Assembly (NCBI GenBank): GCA_949825025.1
Contig: OX463786.1
Span: 18,733,911-18,797,910, forward strand
Source: Siphlonurus alternatus
Lineage: Eukaryota; Arthropoda; Insecta; Ephemeroptera; Siphlonuridae
DNA: 64,000 nt
Reading direction: 5' to 3'
Part shown: in pieces, positions 1 to 14,120 of the stretch
How positions within the stretch are numbered: position 1 is the stretch's first letter
How the letters are laid out: each line of letters opens with the position of its first letter
Notes under the pieces: generated by a model
The model's input: the letters and a program-made list of their open reading frames with translations, nothing else
The model's database searches: none
Told to the model about the DNA's origin: nothing
Program-made: the position numbers and the translations under genes

Positions 1-261
1 TAACCTCGAGTAACAGTGTTTTATGAAAACGATTAACCGTGGGATTTTAACCGGACGGTTAATCAACCGGTTAAAATTTACAGCCCTAATTGCAACATAC
101 TACACACAGAAGGATTACATCGAACACCGGCAAAGGTAAAAGTCCGAAAAGTGAAATAAATAATACATTCAATAAGAAAATAGTTATTAATTCCTTGCAT
201 AACTTAACGCAAAATTTTAAGTGGCTAACATGGTGCGAACTCTCAATTCCATATCACTCAC

Positions 262-316
262 CTAATAAAAGAATGCAGATCACCGTAAAGGCAGCACTCA
301 GGGTAAATTTTGTCAT
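262..316 (-). CDS. SP1: exon 1 (signal peptide) of a secreted-peptide gene cut by the window edge
   Basis: Read on the minus strand, an ATG at 316 opens 18 codons (MTKFTLSAAFTVICILLL) plus one base, ending at a GTGAGT donor (gt at 261-260). The residues form a classic signal-peptide core, and the exon ends in phase 1 with a G, as do the first exons of three of the four complete genes to the right (the fourth ends in phase 1 with a C). A TATAAAAA box lies at 397-390, about 75 bases upstream of the ATG. I found no exon 2 between 1 and 261, so the rest of the gene should lie left of the window. Function unknown; membership in the SP family is inferred from exon size, phase, strand and position, not from sequence identity of the mature part, which is not visible. 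Confidence 0.55.
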
Positions 317-389
317 GACGAAAACACCAAATATGATCGACAACAGTCAAAGCAGTTCATATAACCCTCCGTTATCGAACTTACAGTCG

Positions 390-397
390 TTTTTATA
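390..397 (-). promoter_or_regulatory. TATA box of SP1
   Basis: TATAAAAA on the minus strand, placed so that transcription starting about 30 bases downstream would give a 5' leader of roughly 50 bases before the ATG at 316. Confidence 0.5.
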
Positions 398-1221
398 AGT
401 CATTATCGCTAGAAGACGTCGCCCTAGTTAGCAAGTAGTCTCATGTTTTTTTTAATTTTTAAACGATGTCTTCACTCTAAAAAAAATTTGGGACTTTTGG
501 GAAAAAATAGCAAAATATTACATTTAATTGCACTTTTAAGAACCTGATGCAAGTTTATTTTGTTTCACAAAAATATCCAAACAATACCATATATATACTA
601 ATGTATTTTACTGCATGATGATGAATTGTTCTGCATGCATGAAATAATATATATATATATTAAGCAATCTTCGCATTTTTTGTTCTAATTTGCTATACAA
701 TTTTACAGCATATAACAACGTAATTATACTATAGTACTACTCGCACATCATCGGATGAGATTTATTATTCTAATAATATATTTTTTTGTTATTTGTTGGA
801 TGTGGAATATTCAGCATTTATGGAATTTAATTACGGAAATAAAAATTATTAAATTTGAAACTAATTCATTTTATCAATTAAGTTTATACTGAAATTTAAC
901 TCAGCAATAATAATTGCATATTTAATAAATGGAAAAAAAAAGTTGCATAGATTTGTAAAAATTTCAAGTGTATCATACAACCACGTCCTTCTTTCTTGTC
1001 CTTAATTACACATTTACAACCGCCATATACATTACGAATTACTATCTAGTAACTCTAGATTGTATATTAATGAAAATAAAAATTTGTTATGCATATATTG
1101 AATATTTATTTAGTAACAGTTACATAACAAATGCACTAAATATAATTAAGTCTTCAATACGGCATGTATTAAAAAATTGTAAAACTAAAAAACTTAAATA
1201 TATTTTGATATTATAACCTTA

Positions 1222-1548
1222 AATGGAGTATTGTCCTCAATTTTTTTTATTGCAGAAATGGATAGAGGGTGCAAAGTTATGCTACCCTGATTTTTTTTCA
1301 GATTTTTTAGAGCCCGGGAAGTATTTTTAAAAAATTATTGAAAGTCCTTTTTGTAACGTCACGCGGCGGCAAGTCCTATCTTTTTCTTAATTAAAGAGCG
1401 GCGTCTCGTGACGTTACAAAAATAACTTTCAATAATTTTTTTAAAAATAGTTCCCGGGCTCTAAAAAAACTGAAAAAAATCAGGGTAGCATAACTTTGCA
1501 CCCTCTATCCATTTCTGCAATAAAAAAAATTGAGGACAACACTCCATT
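1222..1548. mobile_element. Palindromic MITE, family M1 (copy 1)
   Basis: The whole 327-bp segment is a long inverted repeat: AATGGAGT at the left end pairs with ACTCCATT at the right, and the arms stay complementary through landmarks such as GCCCGGGAA / TTCCCGGGC to a centre near 1385. A nearly identical copy lies at 60258-60578 and a broken one at 54886-55561. It has no coding capacity, as expected of a non-autonomous DNA element. No clean target duplication was found. Confidence 0.8.
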
Positions 1549-2240
1549 GCTTCTTTATAGATCATGACATGTGTTACAGCATGCCCATCTTAAGAAAATA
1601 AATACATTAAATTAATTACCTAATAATTCTTTATTGACTTTCCCATATTATGTTAAACACAGTAAAACCTTTCTACTGAGGGCATAGAAATTTTTAATAA
1701 AAAAAAATATATAATATAAATCACGTAAGTAAAATAAACTTTGATACTTCAACATAAATAATAAATTATATTATTATTTATTAAAAAATATTAAAAAAAA
1801 ATTAAATTAAAAATACAAAATAAATATTATCTAAACAAGTGTTTTACTTATAACTTTTACTAGTTTTTTTTTAATATATTTACAATTTGATTATTATATT
1901 GATTATTCGTTTTTAAAAATAGCATAATGTAAAATCAATGAGTTACAGAATTATATTTTAATTGGTCTCTACTACTACACTGAAATAATAAGAATACAAA
2001 ATAAAGACAATATATTAAACCATAACATTTAAACATTTTATTTTGTTAACTTTTATATTATTTTGGAAGGTTTACGTAGAAATAAAAAAAAAATATCATG
2101 ACAGGAAGCTGCAATACTTTTACAAATAAATTATTAAATTGTTATAAATAACAGATAATAAATACGGGTTGGTACAATGATAGTATAATGCTCGTAGTAT
2201 TCTTATTTGAAGCGATTTCTGTTCGTAAAAGCTTCTAAAA

Positions 2241-2379
2241 GGGGCATTCACAAAGTCTTAAGGCCACATTTAAGGCTCGATAATTTAAAGCTTGATTTTA
2301 GACGTGTTTTTTAGACCCAAAATTTCTGGTCTTAAATTATTGAGCCTTAATTGTGGCCTTAAGGCTTTGTGAATGCCCC
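2241..2379. mobile_element. 139-bp palindromic MITE, family M2 (copy 1)
   Basis: Begins GGGGCATTCACAAAG and ends with its complement CTTTGTGAATGCCCC, with complementary arms. A second copy of identical length is at 4286-4424, where the target duplication can be seen. The flanks of this copy show no exact duplication, so it may be older. Confidence 0.8.
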
Positions 2380-3185
2380 TTTCTGTGTTTAAAGAAAGCA
2401 CTTTTCTCTGAACTTTGAAGTACATAATATGAAGCCTTTTTGGAAAAAAAGTTCTACTTGACGGATTGCTAAAATTTATTTTTATGCCTGAGTGAGAGAA
2501 ATACATTGATAACACAACATGTCATTAAAAATAATGTAAAATAAATTCTCATATTAATAAAAAAAATTATTCTGTAATAAAATAATTTAGTAATAAGATA
2601 CCAGAAGATAGTTATAATGCAAGGTGTAATTTTTTTATTTTATTTACCCATATTTTTCTAATTATTACAAATGCTATTGTTGCTACTGTTGGTGTGCGTG
2701 TGTGTGTGTGTTATATCATTATATTATTTTATAATAAAGTGATCTATGTTGTACTTGTGTAACCAGTGTTTGAATAAATTAATTGAATTTGCACATATTA
2801 ACGTCAGAATTAGAACCAAAGCAACTGAAAAATTTGCAAAATAACATTTCTTAAAAAAAAAACAAAATAATTACATGTATTGTTCGACATCGACATGAGG
2901 ACCATATATTCTAGAGGGATCTACATAATATAATTGGTGATTGGTGCACTCCTCGCCTCTGAAAAATTCAATTTTTAACCTTGTTAATCACTATACTCAC
3001 AAGTCAGTATATCACAAATGGCGATTAATAAGACTGCAAAAGGGAACTTTTCAAAGGAGTGTACCTAATTCTTCATGTGATAAGATAAAGCCTCAGAAAT
3101 GGCTTGAAGAAAGTTACCTGCATTGGTTTAAGTACCATGCAGTACTAGTTTGTGAAATTTTATCAGTTTTTTTGGTGATTGCTAT

Positions 3186-5390
<2,205 letters not shown>

Positions 5391-5453
5391 CTCGCTTTGT
5401 GTTGTGCGAGCTGCTGTGAGATCACTGCCTTTTCTATGTGCCACTGCACTCGG

Positions 5454-5459
5454 CTTATA
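5454..5459 (-). promoter_or_regulatory. TATA box of SP2
   Basis: TATAAG on the minus strand 64 bases upstream of the ATG at 5390, implying a leader of about 40 bases. Confidence 0.5.
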
Positions 5460-5914
5460 CACTACCATACAGTCGAATTTATTTAAAATTACCATTGGAA
5501 ATAAGAAGTTTCTCAACACCTGAGTTTGTAAATTTTACGAGCATTTTAATAATCTTATTATAAACATATAGTTCTAAAATTTAAATAGGAACATAAAACT
5601 GCACTTCCATACAGAATATAAATTTAATATGACTGTAGTTGTAGCTCACGCAACCTTATATCTATAGAGAACTTTTTGTTTTACTAAAAAAGGTTTATGG
5701 ATTGTTTTTACTGTACTTTTCTTCACCTTAAGATAATTATTTTACAGAGATAATGACATTCGCTTGGATATTTTTTTGCGAGAGGCTTAATTAAAAAGTT
5801 ATTTGATTATATACAAGAAAATTACGTCAAAAAGAGGATTTGTTGAAATAAGTACATTTTGTTATCGATGCTGAGATGTGTTTTAATTGACATGCTGTAT
5901 ATATTTTCTAAATA

Positions 5915-6117
5915 ACCGAGCAGTTGACGCAGTGGCATTCGATTCGTAATCGGTTGGTCGTGAGTTCGATTCCAGGCACCACCAAACTTTTCACAAGTAA
6001 CGTTTGTTAAAGAACGCCCCCTCGTACATCCGATATATAATCAAATCATCATGATATGGTAGCTCGGGTCCATAAAGAGACAGTACCCAATAACAGGGTT
6101 TAGTTGAAAAAAAAAAG
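5915..6117 (+). mobile_element. tRNA-derived SINE with poly(A) tail
   Basis: The head has a tRNA-like A box (TTGACGCAGTGG), an anticodon-like loop TTCGTAA and a good B box (GAGTTCGATTCC), i.e. an internal Pol III promoter. Acceptor and T-arm stems do not pair, so it is not a working tRNA. About 120 bases of unrelated body end in a run of A at 6108-6117, as in retroposed SINEs. It lies between SP3 and SP2. Confidence 0.6.
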
Positions 6118-6557
6118 TTCCTATTCTTCCTAAAACATAATTATTTATTTGCTGTGCTTACAGTACTAATTTTAATTGTAAACATTGAATCGTTAGATCA
6201 ATCAGTAAAATAATTGTAATAATAATATAGTAACTAAAAAAAATGCGGTGGTGTCATTTTATGAAACAATAAAATGAATAAAAAATTATTTTACTTACAA
6301 TTTTTTATTCTAATTTTACATCATAAATATTAAACTCACGGTGTATTAAACTCTACGTACAATTTAATTACAAATTTTTTATTGTAAATGTATAAAATAA
6401 AATAATACCCTTAATAATAAATCCATATTTTCTGCCACTTCCCATATCCCATACATTTACATTTATAATAAACCCATAATTCCCATTCAGAACATTTTAA
6501 GTGTGGTAAAATTATAACATTCTGTATTATCATTGCACTGATGTAGCGATTGTCATT

Positions 6558-8300
6558 TTACTTGCGTCCAAACGGGAAGATCGGGGCGAGGGATATTAGT
6601 GAAGAGGGTGGTTTGGTGACCATCATATAAGGAACCTTGACCGGTGCAAACAACGTGTTCAGAATTGGTATGATCAAGAACCGCTTCGAGGAGCCACCGT
6701 CGCTCTCCGCCAGCCGATTCAGTGCTGCCATCTGGAATTTAGGATTCGTTTCAATTACATGAAAAATATATTTCATTTAATATTCAAGCAGTTTTGGATG
6801 GTTAAAAATGACAATTTTGAGTTAGTTCCATCAATATAAGAAAGTATGGATGTTGTATAGTTCTCTTATTTTATCTTTGGTTTGACGTCACAAACCTTTT
6901 CCTTTATCCTCTAATACAATATTAATGGGAGGATCACGTGACGTCACGCAACAGATAAGATACGAGAACTATATAACGCTATGGATTGCATTGTCACTCC
7001 TTGAAAATCTGGGGGACATTGAACTTCCTTCTTGCAATCATAAATATATTTTTATTTTTACGTAAAAAAGTGAAGTCATTAAATGTAAATTAAATTGAAC
7101 TCGAGGTACACTGTAAAAATAAAAAAGATAACAGTTTTCATGCATAAAAGGATGCTCCATATTTTAATATTACTAACAATTAAGTTAGAGAAAATTTCAA
7201 TACTCACAAGTGTATGCAACAAATCAAGATGAAAAATAATAATTATTTCTTCTTGTATAGTTATATATATTATACTGTCCATTAATAAATGTATTGGACC
7301 AATACCGATAGTAAAAAAATTGTACCCTCTCATAAGAGTTATTTTTGTATCTCTTTTTGTTGAAATTGAAATTTTTCGCATATAATAGTTGCCCTTACTG
7401 AATGTGTAAAAAAGTTAAACGTTGTATCTTACCACGTCTGCCAACTGCTCAGGGCTCGGCGTGATTCTGTCATCAATAGGTCGGCTGTGTGCGACTTGTA
7501 CAGCTGAACAAAATCACAACAAAAAGTTTACCATTTTTTCTATAACTATTGTAGATATATGCTATTAATAATTTGTATCGACAAGTGAAATTATAATTGC
7601 ATGGCATATTTTTATTGCATTCAAATCAGATAAAGGACTTTGATATTTATTTGTATCCTTATTTTCATGTTTTCAAATATATTTGTACCCTCTAAAAATC
7701 TCAAATAGAGAAGAGAGATCTGATATCTATTCTAATAACGTTATTTTAATGTAATATGCTTTCTTGTTCAATATTTATATGACTGATGACAACTCAAATT
7801 TTTCAATATGATTTTAAGTGTGCTAATTAAGTGGGTTACAAAAATCTGATAAAATTTACGATTTATCTAAAATATTTAAAATTCAAAGCACATTCGACAC
7901 CTTAGAAAATTTCCATGATAGTATATCAATATATTAATGAATATTTTTTTTTTTAATTCCTTGTTCATTTCTTGGAAAAAGAAATTTTCTAGGCCATTGA
8001 CTGTACAGACATTTTACCATTACATAATTCTTCCAGTCTAAAAAATTATATGATCATAAAAACCTCTTCGTCTATTATCACTTATTGAACACGAATTTCA
8101 CCACATGGGTTAAAAAACCATTCGTCACTTCTGATCCATCAAGCCATTATCACCTTCTTGCATTATAAAAGTGCAACGTCCCCTTTCTAGAATCTCCTAA
8201 CAAAAAACTACGATCTCATAAGGTTGAAGGTCCATAAGGTTAACATGATAAACTTACCCATGAGCACGAAGCACACGACTAGCTGTGCAATCCTTGACAT
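6558..8300 (-). CDS. SP3: small secreted peptide precursor with dibasic site and amidation-type C-terminus, 95 aa
   Basis: Minus-strand exons 8300-8258, 7503-7433 and 6731-6558 (43+71+174 nt); donors GTAAGT and GTAAGA, acceptors TTCAG and TCCAG, phases 1 and 0. Exon 2 has exactly the same length (71 nt) as in SP2. The signal peptide ends at about residue 21 (AVQVAHS|RPIDD), again leaving Arg-Pro at the mature N-terminus. A Ser/Pro/Glu spacer (PSPEQLADVMAALNRLAESD) leads to a Lys-Arg at SSKRF. The remaining 37 residues are hydrophobic and proline-rich, contain VPYMMVTKPP and stop right after PFGRK, the Gly-basic-basic signature of C-terminal amidation. No cysteine follows the signal peptide. 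This architecture (signal, spacer, dibasic site, amidated end) is that of bioactive peptide precursors; the activity cannot be told from sequence. No clear TATA box was found. Confidence 0.75.
6856..6973. mobile_element. 118-bp palindromic MITE in SP3 intron 2, with two CRE motifs
   Basis: Left end TATAGTTCTCTTATTTTATCT pairs with the right end AGATAAGATACGAGAACTATA (a few mismatches). Two TGACGTCA palindromes lie inside, near 6886 and 6940. No coding capacity. Confidence 0.65.
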
Positions 8301-8671
8301 TTCTTTGACACCTGAACTTCTTTCGTTTCCTGCCAACAGTTTTTACCAATCGATATCTGCTAACAGTTTTTACGTTAAAAAACACTTGCGTGATTATTGA
8401 GAAGTGTTTTTTTTATTGCCAGTTCATAAAACTCGACAACTATATTATCGACAACGTTCAAAAATTGCATGCATGATATTGCCTTTATAATAAATAATTT
8501 AGTATTGTATAATATTATGACTTCTTTATTATCGTAAAACAGATTACTTCTTAACATGCTGAAATTACCTTACCTGTTTGCTTAAAGATTCTAGTGATTC
8601 ATTGATAAATTTTCCGAATAAACAAACTGTAATGTAAGCCTCCATGAAATTTTTTCTTTTATATTTCGATG

Positions 8672-8902
8672 GAGGACCTTAAATTATGTATTGTTAATTT
8701 TTTTCACATTTCTTCCATAATAACATCAAAATTTAGTGGAAAGACGCTGTGACATCATAGCCATGCAATGTCTTTCTCTATGCTTGCGTGTTAAATGTTT
8801 GCGTGATTATGACGTCACAGCGTTCTGCAGCACGATTTTAAATTGGTTCAAAAGTTCTGAATACATAATAATAATTATTGACAATTCATGACTCGAGATC
8901 CA
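8672..8902. mobile_element. MITE family M3 (copy at 8.7 kb), CRE-bearing
   Basis: Inverted-repeat element with ends of the type CCTYRARWTATGTATTGTYAAT, and an inner pair GACGCTGTGACATCA / TGACGTCACAGCGT. Related copies are at 15058-15273, 26960-27230, 47058-47325 and 63218-63485 (the last two degraded), with pieces near 32.3, 37.2 and 38.3 kb. Confidence 0.7.
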
Positions 8903-9583
8903 CTATCTAAAAATTCATGAAGGTTGTCCATTTTCCTGTTTTGCAAAATTTTCTGGTCTTATGTATTTTAGCTATCACTTAAATTTGCAAAAAAAAACAA
9001 AAAAAAAATAAATTTATAAATAATTAGCCGAGTAAAATAATGAACATTCTTGAAAATTGTAAAAATGCAAATTTTAAAAACTAAAATTTTTGTGTGAGCA
9101 ATATTTTACACAGCCATAAAAATTAATTAAATTATAAATAAACAATTACAATTACAGCACAGCTAAATGTTGTAAAATTTTACCCCTCTCAAGGATTAGA
9201 CGCAACTCGCACAACACAAATGTAAAAGAAGTTGCATAACTTTAATGACTGCAGGCGGCAGATTCAAAATGGCGGCTAAATTGAACCTAAAGTTATTTTT
9301 TCGAATAAAAAATAGATTTGAAATTTTACATGATTATTATAATTAAAATGTGAATTAAGTTTAAATTTACTTATTATTTATTTATTTATGTAATATACTG
9401 ATATAATACCATATTATTTTTTTTTAAAATTATTACTAATTTAGCTAAATATTTAAAGTATTAATAGCATATACAGGCTTCTTCAAATAATTTAGGTACG
9501 TGTCATTTCGCCTTGAATTTAGGCAACTTGTTTAACACCAAAACAGTTTTGGTTGTTGTAATATTTTTGCCCTTTTAATTAAT

Positions 9584-9887
9584 AGAGGCTTCAAGTCAGC
9601 TGATTTTCGGTGTTCCCACCGTCCTATCCAAACGTGTGTAAAAAGAAAAAAAAAACTTGAATTCATTTTTTCACTAACAAGGAAGAGGATAATTTACAGT
9701 TAGTGAAAATTCCTTTACGGAACGTTGGTCTAAACTGAAAAATACAGTGGATAATGCATGATTTAGATTTTATAATTAATTTATTACAGAGAAAAGAAAA
9801 AAAAAATACATTGTTTCATTTTTAAGTGAAAGAATGGACCTTAGCAACACAAATGAGCATCGCGAAGCGCACTCACTTGAAGCCTCT
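9584..9887. mobile_element. MITE family M4 (copy 1)
   Basis: Terminal inverted repeats AGAGGCTTCAAGT and ACTTGAAGCCTCT. Next to the left end is GTCAGCTGATTTTCGGTGTTC, shared almost exactly with the copy at 14121-14500 and, reversed, with 37590-37622. Confidence 0.6.
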
Positions 9888-10031
9888 CTTTGCTTTGTTT
9901 TAATGCAACATGTATACCCATATAATATAAAAAATATATAATTTATTTTTATTTTCAACCATTGAATAATAATCAGAATTGAAAGTTATACTTGACAAGG
10001 ATAAAGAAAAATCTGTTGATATCTTTCATTG

Positions 10032-10037
10032 TTTATT
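10032..10037 (-). terminator. Poly(A) signal of SP4
   Basis: AATAAA on the minus strand 22 bases beyond the TGA at 10061-10059. Confidence 0.6.
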
Positions 10038-10058
10038 TATCTATAACAACAATGTAAT

Positions 10059-11880
10059 TCAGCGTCCAACGATGGTGGTTCCGGGTGCGATTGTGGTCCT
10101 GATCTTGCCAAAGTGGACCCCCAATTGGTACCACAGGTTGCTCCAGGTGGACCAATTGTTGTAGTTGAGGTTAGCGAAGCGTTCATCTTGCTGCATGGCG
10201 TCCAGCTGGGAAAATATTGTTTTCAGAAATGTAAATAAAACCATTATAGTCTCTCCTAAGAGTAGAACTGACATTTATGCTATGCATAAAATTAATGTAT
10301 CCAGCTGTATAATAAATTACCAATATATCATTAAAAAATATAACTACTTCAGAAAATTGGTTTAAGTGTTTTTCCTTAATAACTTACTTCTTACTGTGAA
10401 ATCTGTAGGTATTTTGAATTATAAAATATAATATGTATCTTGCTTTTTGGACGTGTCTTACTCATGCATAGTACTTTGTTATTATGATTATGTGCATAAA
10501 TGTACAGTAGTACAGTACAAATTAAAAGAATAAAAATAATTCGAATCTTTCTCAGAAAGAAGCGTTATAATTTCCTTGCTCCAATGTTGATAAAGTCCAT
10601 TTGGACTAACAATTGTCTGACGTCACGTGTATCCCATAAAGATTGGTTTGATACTAGTATACATACAAATGGAATAATCAGATGGCGAAAAAGCACTAAA
10701 CAATCATTAATAATAAAGATTGTATTGAAGGTTTGCAAAAGAAGTCATGATGTTAGAAGAGCTCTATCCGGCAGTATCCGCTATGGACTTAATTATAGTA
10801 ACAATAATATGAGTTTAAATTCTAGTTAAGCTGCTCAAGATACATAAAGTAATACGCCTCAACTGAAAATGTCACACCTATGGACATGACAAACTTTACT
10901 CCTGTTTGTTTGTAGACGTTACCACGCAGTCTATGGAAAGGTGGTTACTCAAAATTCTTTTGATATTGATAGACTGGGTGCTCTTCTTATATCTCCCAAA
11001 ATTATAAATCTGCATCGCTCTGTCTATAATTGAAGCTGTTGCAGCGCTAGCAAGTGGGTCGAGAGTTGTCCAGAGATGTAAATATTTGACAAAAATTTAC
11101 AAATTTAAAATAATGCGGTACTTGAATTTAACTCTCCTTATCTAATCATAATATCAAACTACGTGCTAAGCCCTAAGTCTCACTCTAAATGTAAGTGCTA
11201 AGCTCGTGTTATCTTACCAGTGACCCCACGTCGTTCGTCCACTGCAGCTCGTCACTTGGATCAGCCACGTCACGGGCATCTGAAACAAGTATGTTTATTT
11301 TTGTACCAGGCTGTTTTGCTTTATATTTAATTATAATTCAAATCATTAAAACATGGCAAATATTATTAATCCCCTCAGTTTAACCAGGATTATTTTATTA
11401 TTTTTTTTTTTTTGCATTTAATTTTACATTTTACTAAATTAGTCTAAAATTTTTATATATTAATGTTCATTCGATACTGTTATAGTAGGGAGTGCAACAA
11501 ATAATAAAAATTATATAATTATATTAGCATATTATATTAAACTCCCAACGAAACTTAAAAATTATAAATTAAAAAAAATAAATAAACTAAAAAATTTACA
11601 TAAATTATCAATAGTATATTTAAAAAATATTTACCATTTACAAATATGTTTAAAATAATATATTTTATTCATATTTTTTTTAATAAAAAAAAAAAACAAA
11701 ATAAAATTTAAATAAAATTTTTTTATTTATAGTTTAAATAATTTTAATAAGTTTTCAATTTTTAATTTCAACAAACATCAAAACAAAATTCGATAACAGA
11801 TCTTGTCATCAATTTAACTTACCGATCACAGAGACACATAACATTACTAGAACTGCAAGTAGCCAGGGCCAGGACATCAT
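10059..11880 (-). CDS. SP4: small secreted Trp-rich peptide precursor, 88 aa
   Basis: Minus-strand exons 11880-11823, 11279-11218 and 10205-10059 (58+62+147 nt), donors GTAAGT and GTAAGA, acceptors TTTCAG and CCCAG, phases 1 and 0, stop TGA. The signal peptide (MMSWPWLLAVLVMLCVSVIDA) should be cleaved before RDVADPSDE, the same small-residue|Arg boundary as in SP2 and SP3. Exon 2 is an acidic spacer. Exon 3 is rich in Asn, Trp and Tyr, with NYNNWSTWSNLWYQ, then HFGK and TTIAPG. NNW, FGK and TIA/G recur in the same order in SP5. There is no cysteine outside the signal. AATAAA lies at 10037-10032, about 20 bases past the stop, and a TATA box at 11919-11912, so the transcript is compact. Function unknown; a membrane-active or signalling peptide is conceivable. 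Confidence 0.75.
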
Positions 11881-11911
11881 GTCGAAACATGTCAAACAAC
11901 CATCTCACTTG

Positions 11912-11919
11912 TTTATATA
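11912..11919 (-). promoter_or_regulatory. TATA box of SP4
   Basis: TATATAAA on the minus strand, 32-39 bases upstream of the first ATG (11880), which implies a leader of only about ten bases. Confidence 0.6.
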
Positions 11920-12246
11920 GTCGTCGTAAAAATACATTATCGAAAACTACTGCAATTTTTGTATCAAGCATGTTATTAGAGGCAATTTCAGACCAAATAA
12001 CATGAATTTTAGTGTTGAAATCACACGATTGTCGTATCAGGCAATTAGGACCAATTTCAAACCAAATAACATGAATTCTAGTGTTGAAATCGCACCGACC
12101 CGCTGAAGTTAACTACTACTATATACCTTATCTGCACATTGTTTGTAAAGTATACATAGTTGAGTTTATGTATTTTTTTAAGCAGAAAATTCTGTATAAT
12201 AATTGTGTTATACATAGAAAATCCAACAATCAATTGATAAAAATTA

Positions 12247-12415
12247 GAGATGTTCGTCCTTTCTGAGGTTTTCCTCGGTTCCCTCAGTCTCACCTCTGTG
12301 AATGCTGGGACGCATCACAGGCCGTGACCACCATCCTTTCTCTCCCTTATCCCTACCCATTACCATACCTTAAGCTCCGAGCTCATAGGGGTGTATCCTT
12401 GTACAAAAAAAAATA
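12247..12415 (+). mobile_element. SINE-like retroposon, family R1 (full copy)
   Basis: Begins near TTCGTCCT..TGAGGTTTTCC, runs through GGTTCCCTCAGTCTCACCTC, GAATGCTGGGACGC and ACAGGCCGTG, and ends GGGGTGTATCCTTGTA followed by A-rich tail. Other full copies: 41569-41735 (+) and 28861-29055 (-). Partial copies: 4078-4122 (-), 15328-15372 (+, 3' end only), 18886-18940 (+), 30769-30842 (+), 36861-36902 (-), 40548-40615 (+). The A tail and 5' truncation suggest retroposition. Confidence 0.65.
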
Positions 12416-13683
12416 ATAATACACGTTCATACAAGGTGCCACTATTTTAATTGTGAAAGCAAATAGCGCTGAAAATGGATGGCGCTGAAGCGTTGTGCCT
12501 ACACCAGGCCGCCGGTGGCAGAAGGTGAGTGGCTTCGGCTGCTCGCTGCAAAAGCCCCGGTAAGTAGGAGGGTCGCGACGGTGAGCGCTGGAGGGTCTGG
12601 ACGTGAGACTGCCTGGAGCCGCCGTCGGTGCAGATCTTTGTGATAGTAGCAAATATTCTTTGGGCATAGGATCGGCTATTATGATAATCCTGATTATCCT
12701 GATAATTTCATAAATCCCTCGCGGGAGAGACCTTAAAATAAATTCATAAATTAGTAATCGATGAAATATAAAGATAATTACTTACAGTCGTGCTTGGCTA
12801 CAAAACTCAATAAAAGACTTGAAAAAAATGTAAATAAGTTTAAATTGTTTTTAAATACAATCATAATATGAAAAAAAAATTAACGTGCATTAATTTTAAT
12901 AAAATGTTTTTTTTATGTTAGTTAAATAATCAAAATTTTTAATTTATTGTAAATTATAAGAACTCAAATAGGGAGTTGCTATTTTATTTTCCAGTTTTAA
13001 ATAATATTTTAATTATTAATATTATTTATACAATTTAATGAAAGGTACTTTCAATTCATTTGAAAATCATAATCTGGTATTAAATATCTCATCAAAATAC
13101 CGTTACAAATTTACGATGAAAAATTGACAAGCTTCAACTTAAAAATGCCGCCGCGCCGCATTCTGACATCGCTCCGTATAAGGTTTGTAGAAAAATCTTA
13201 TTTATTTGTTCATTCAAATTTTATGCTGCACAAAATCTCGAATATTTTTTGTCGTGTAAAGTGATCTTTCCCGTGGCTCATTAGGCTCAAATGAATTATT
13301 AATCTTGCCCTTCATAAGAACCGTCGGGAAAAATTAAAAACCAGGTACCGCTGGGTTAAAGGATAGGAAGCTTGATAGAACATGTCGTCGCGCGCAGTTC
13401 GCGCGCTAGATTTTCATTGGCTGAGAGAATTGTGTCGTCAATGTTGAAGCTTCTCAAAAGTATGTAAAATAAAAACCAAATTTCATTAAAACTCTCTTCT
13501 ATTTTTACTGTAGTTTGCTTTTATGTTATATTTATTAAATGAAATTGGGTTGTAACTCTTAATTCATTTCATTATTAATCAAATGAAAATTGATTATAAT
13601 TGTTTATCAAACATTTTATAATTAAATATTACTGAAAAACACTTATAAAATATTATCATTGTTATAAGGTACTATCATGGCTT

Positions 13684-14101
13684 AAGGGCATTGGGTGTAG
13701 CACCGGTAGTTGGCAACACTGACGTATCTTCACCATGTTAATTTTTTATCATTGCTTCTCGGAGTAATTTTTATGCTAGAGCTAAGCTGATTGCTGTAGT
13801 ATCAAGATAATTAGTAGCCCAAGTGCACAATTGGGCTAAATAAAGCCTGATTTAAAGAAAAGTATTTTTTAGTAATTTTTTAAATTTACATGCATTTTTC
13901 TAAAATATAAAAAAAAAATACTTTTCTTTAAATCAGGCTTTATTTAGCCAAATTGTGCACTTGGGCTACTAATTATCTTGATACTACAACAATCAGCTTA
14001 GCTCTAGCATAAAAATTACTCCGAGGAGCAATGATCAAAAATTAACATGGTGAAGATACGTCAGTGTTGCCAACTACCGGTGCTATACCCAAAATGCCCT
14101 T
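13684..14101. mobile_element. 418-bp long palindrome (MITE or fold-back element)
   Basis: AAGGGCATT...AATGCCCTT ends with arms of nearly 200 nt, complementary with few mismatches around a short A/T-rich loop near 13890 (matching landmarks: CACCGGTAGTTGGCAACACTG and its complement). It lies between SP5 exon 3 and the SP4 promoter. No coding potential. Confidence 0.8.
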
Positions 14102-14120
14102 TGTTAAAGTAAAGCTCCAT

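Larger units (their letters stand above)
399..3185. other. Gene-free stretch between SP1 and SP2
   Basis: Strongly A+T-rich. It contains two palindromic elements, listed separately (1222-1548 and 2241-2379), a short (TA)n run near 648-660 and a (GT)n run near 2693-2710. Open frames here lie inside the palindromes or lack signal peptide, splice sites and codon structure. I see no gene. Confidence 0.6.

Noticed and set aside
5915..5986. Functional tRNA-Thr(CGT)
   Set aside because: A and B boxes are present but acceptor and T stems do not pair, and a SINE body with A tail follows.
12383..12667. 94-codon minus-strand frame rich in Pro and Arg
   Set aside because: It overlaps the R1 SINE and a G+C-rich patch; no splice sites, signal or domain support it.
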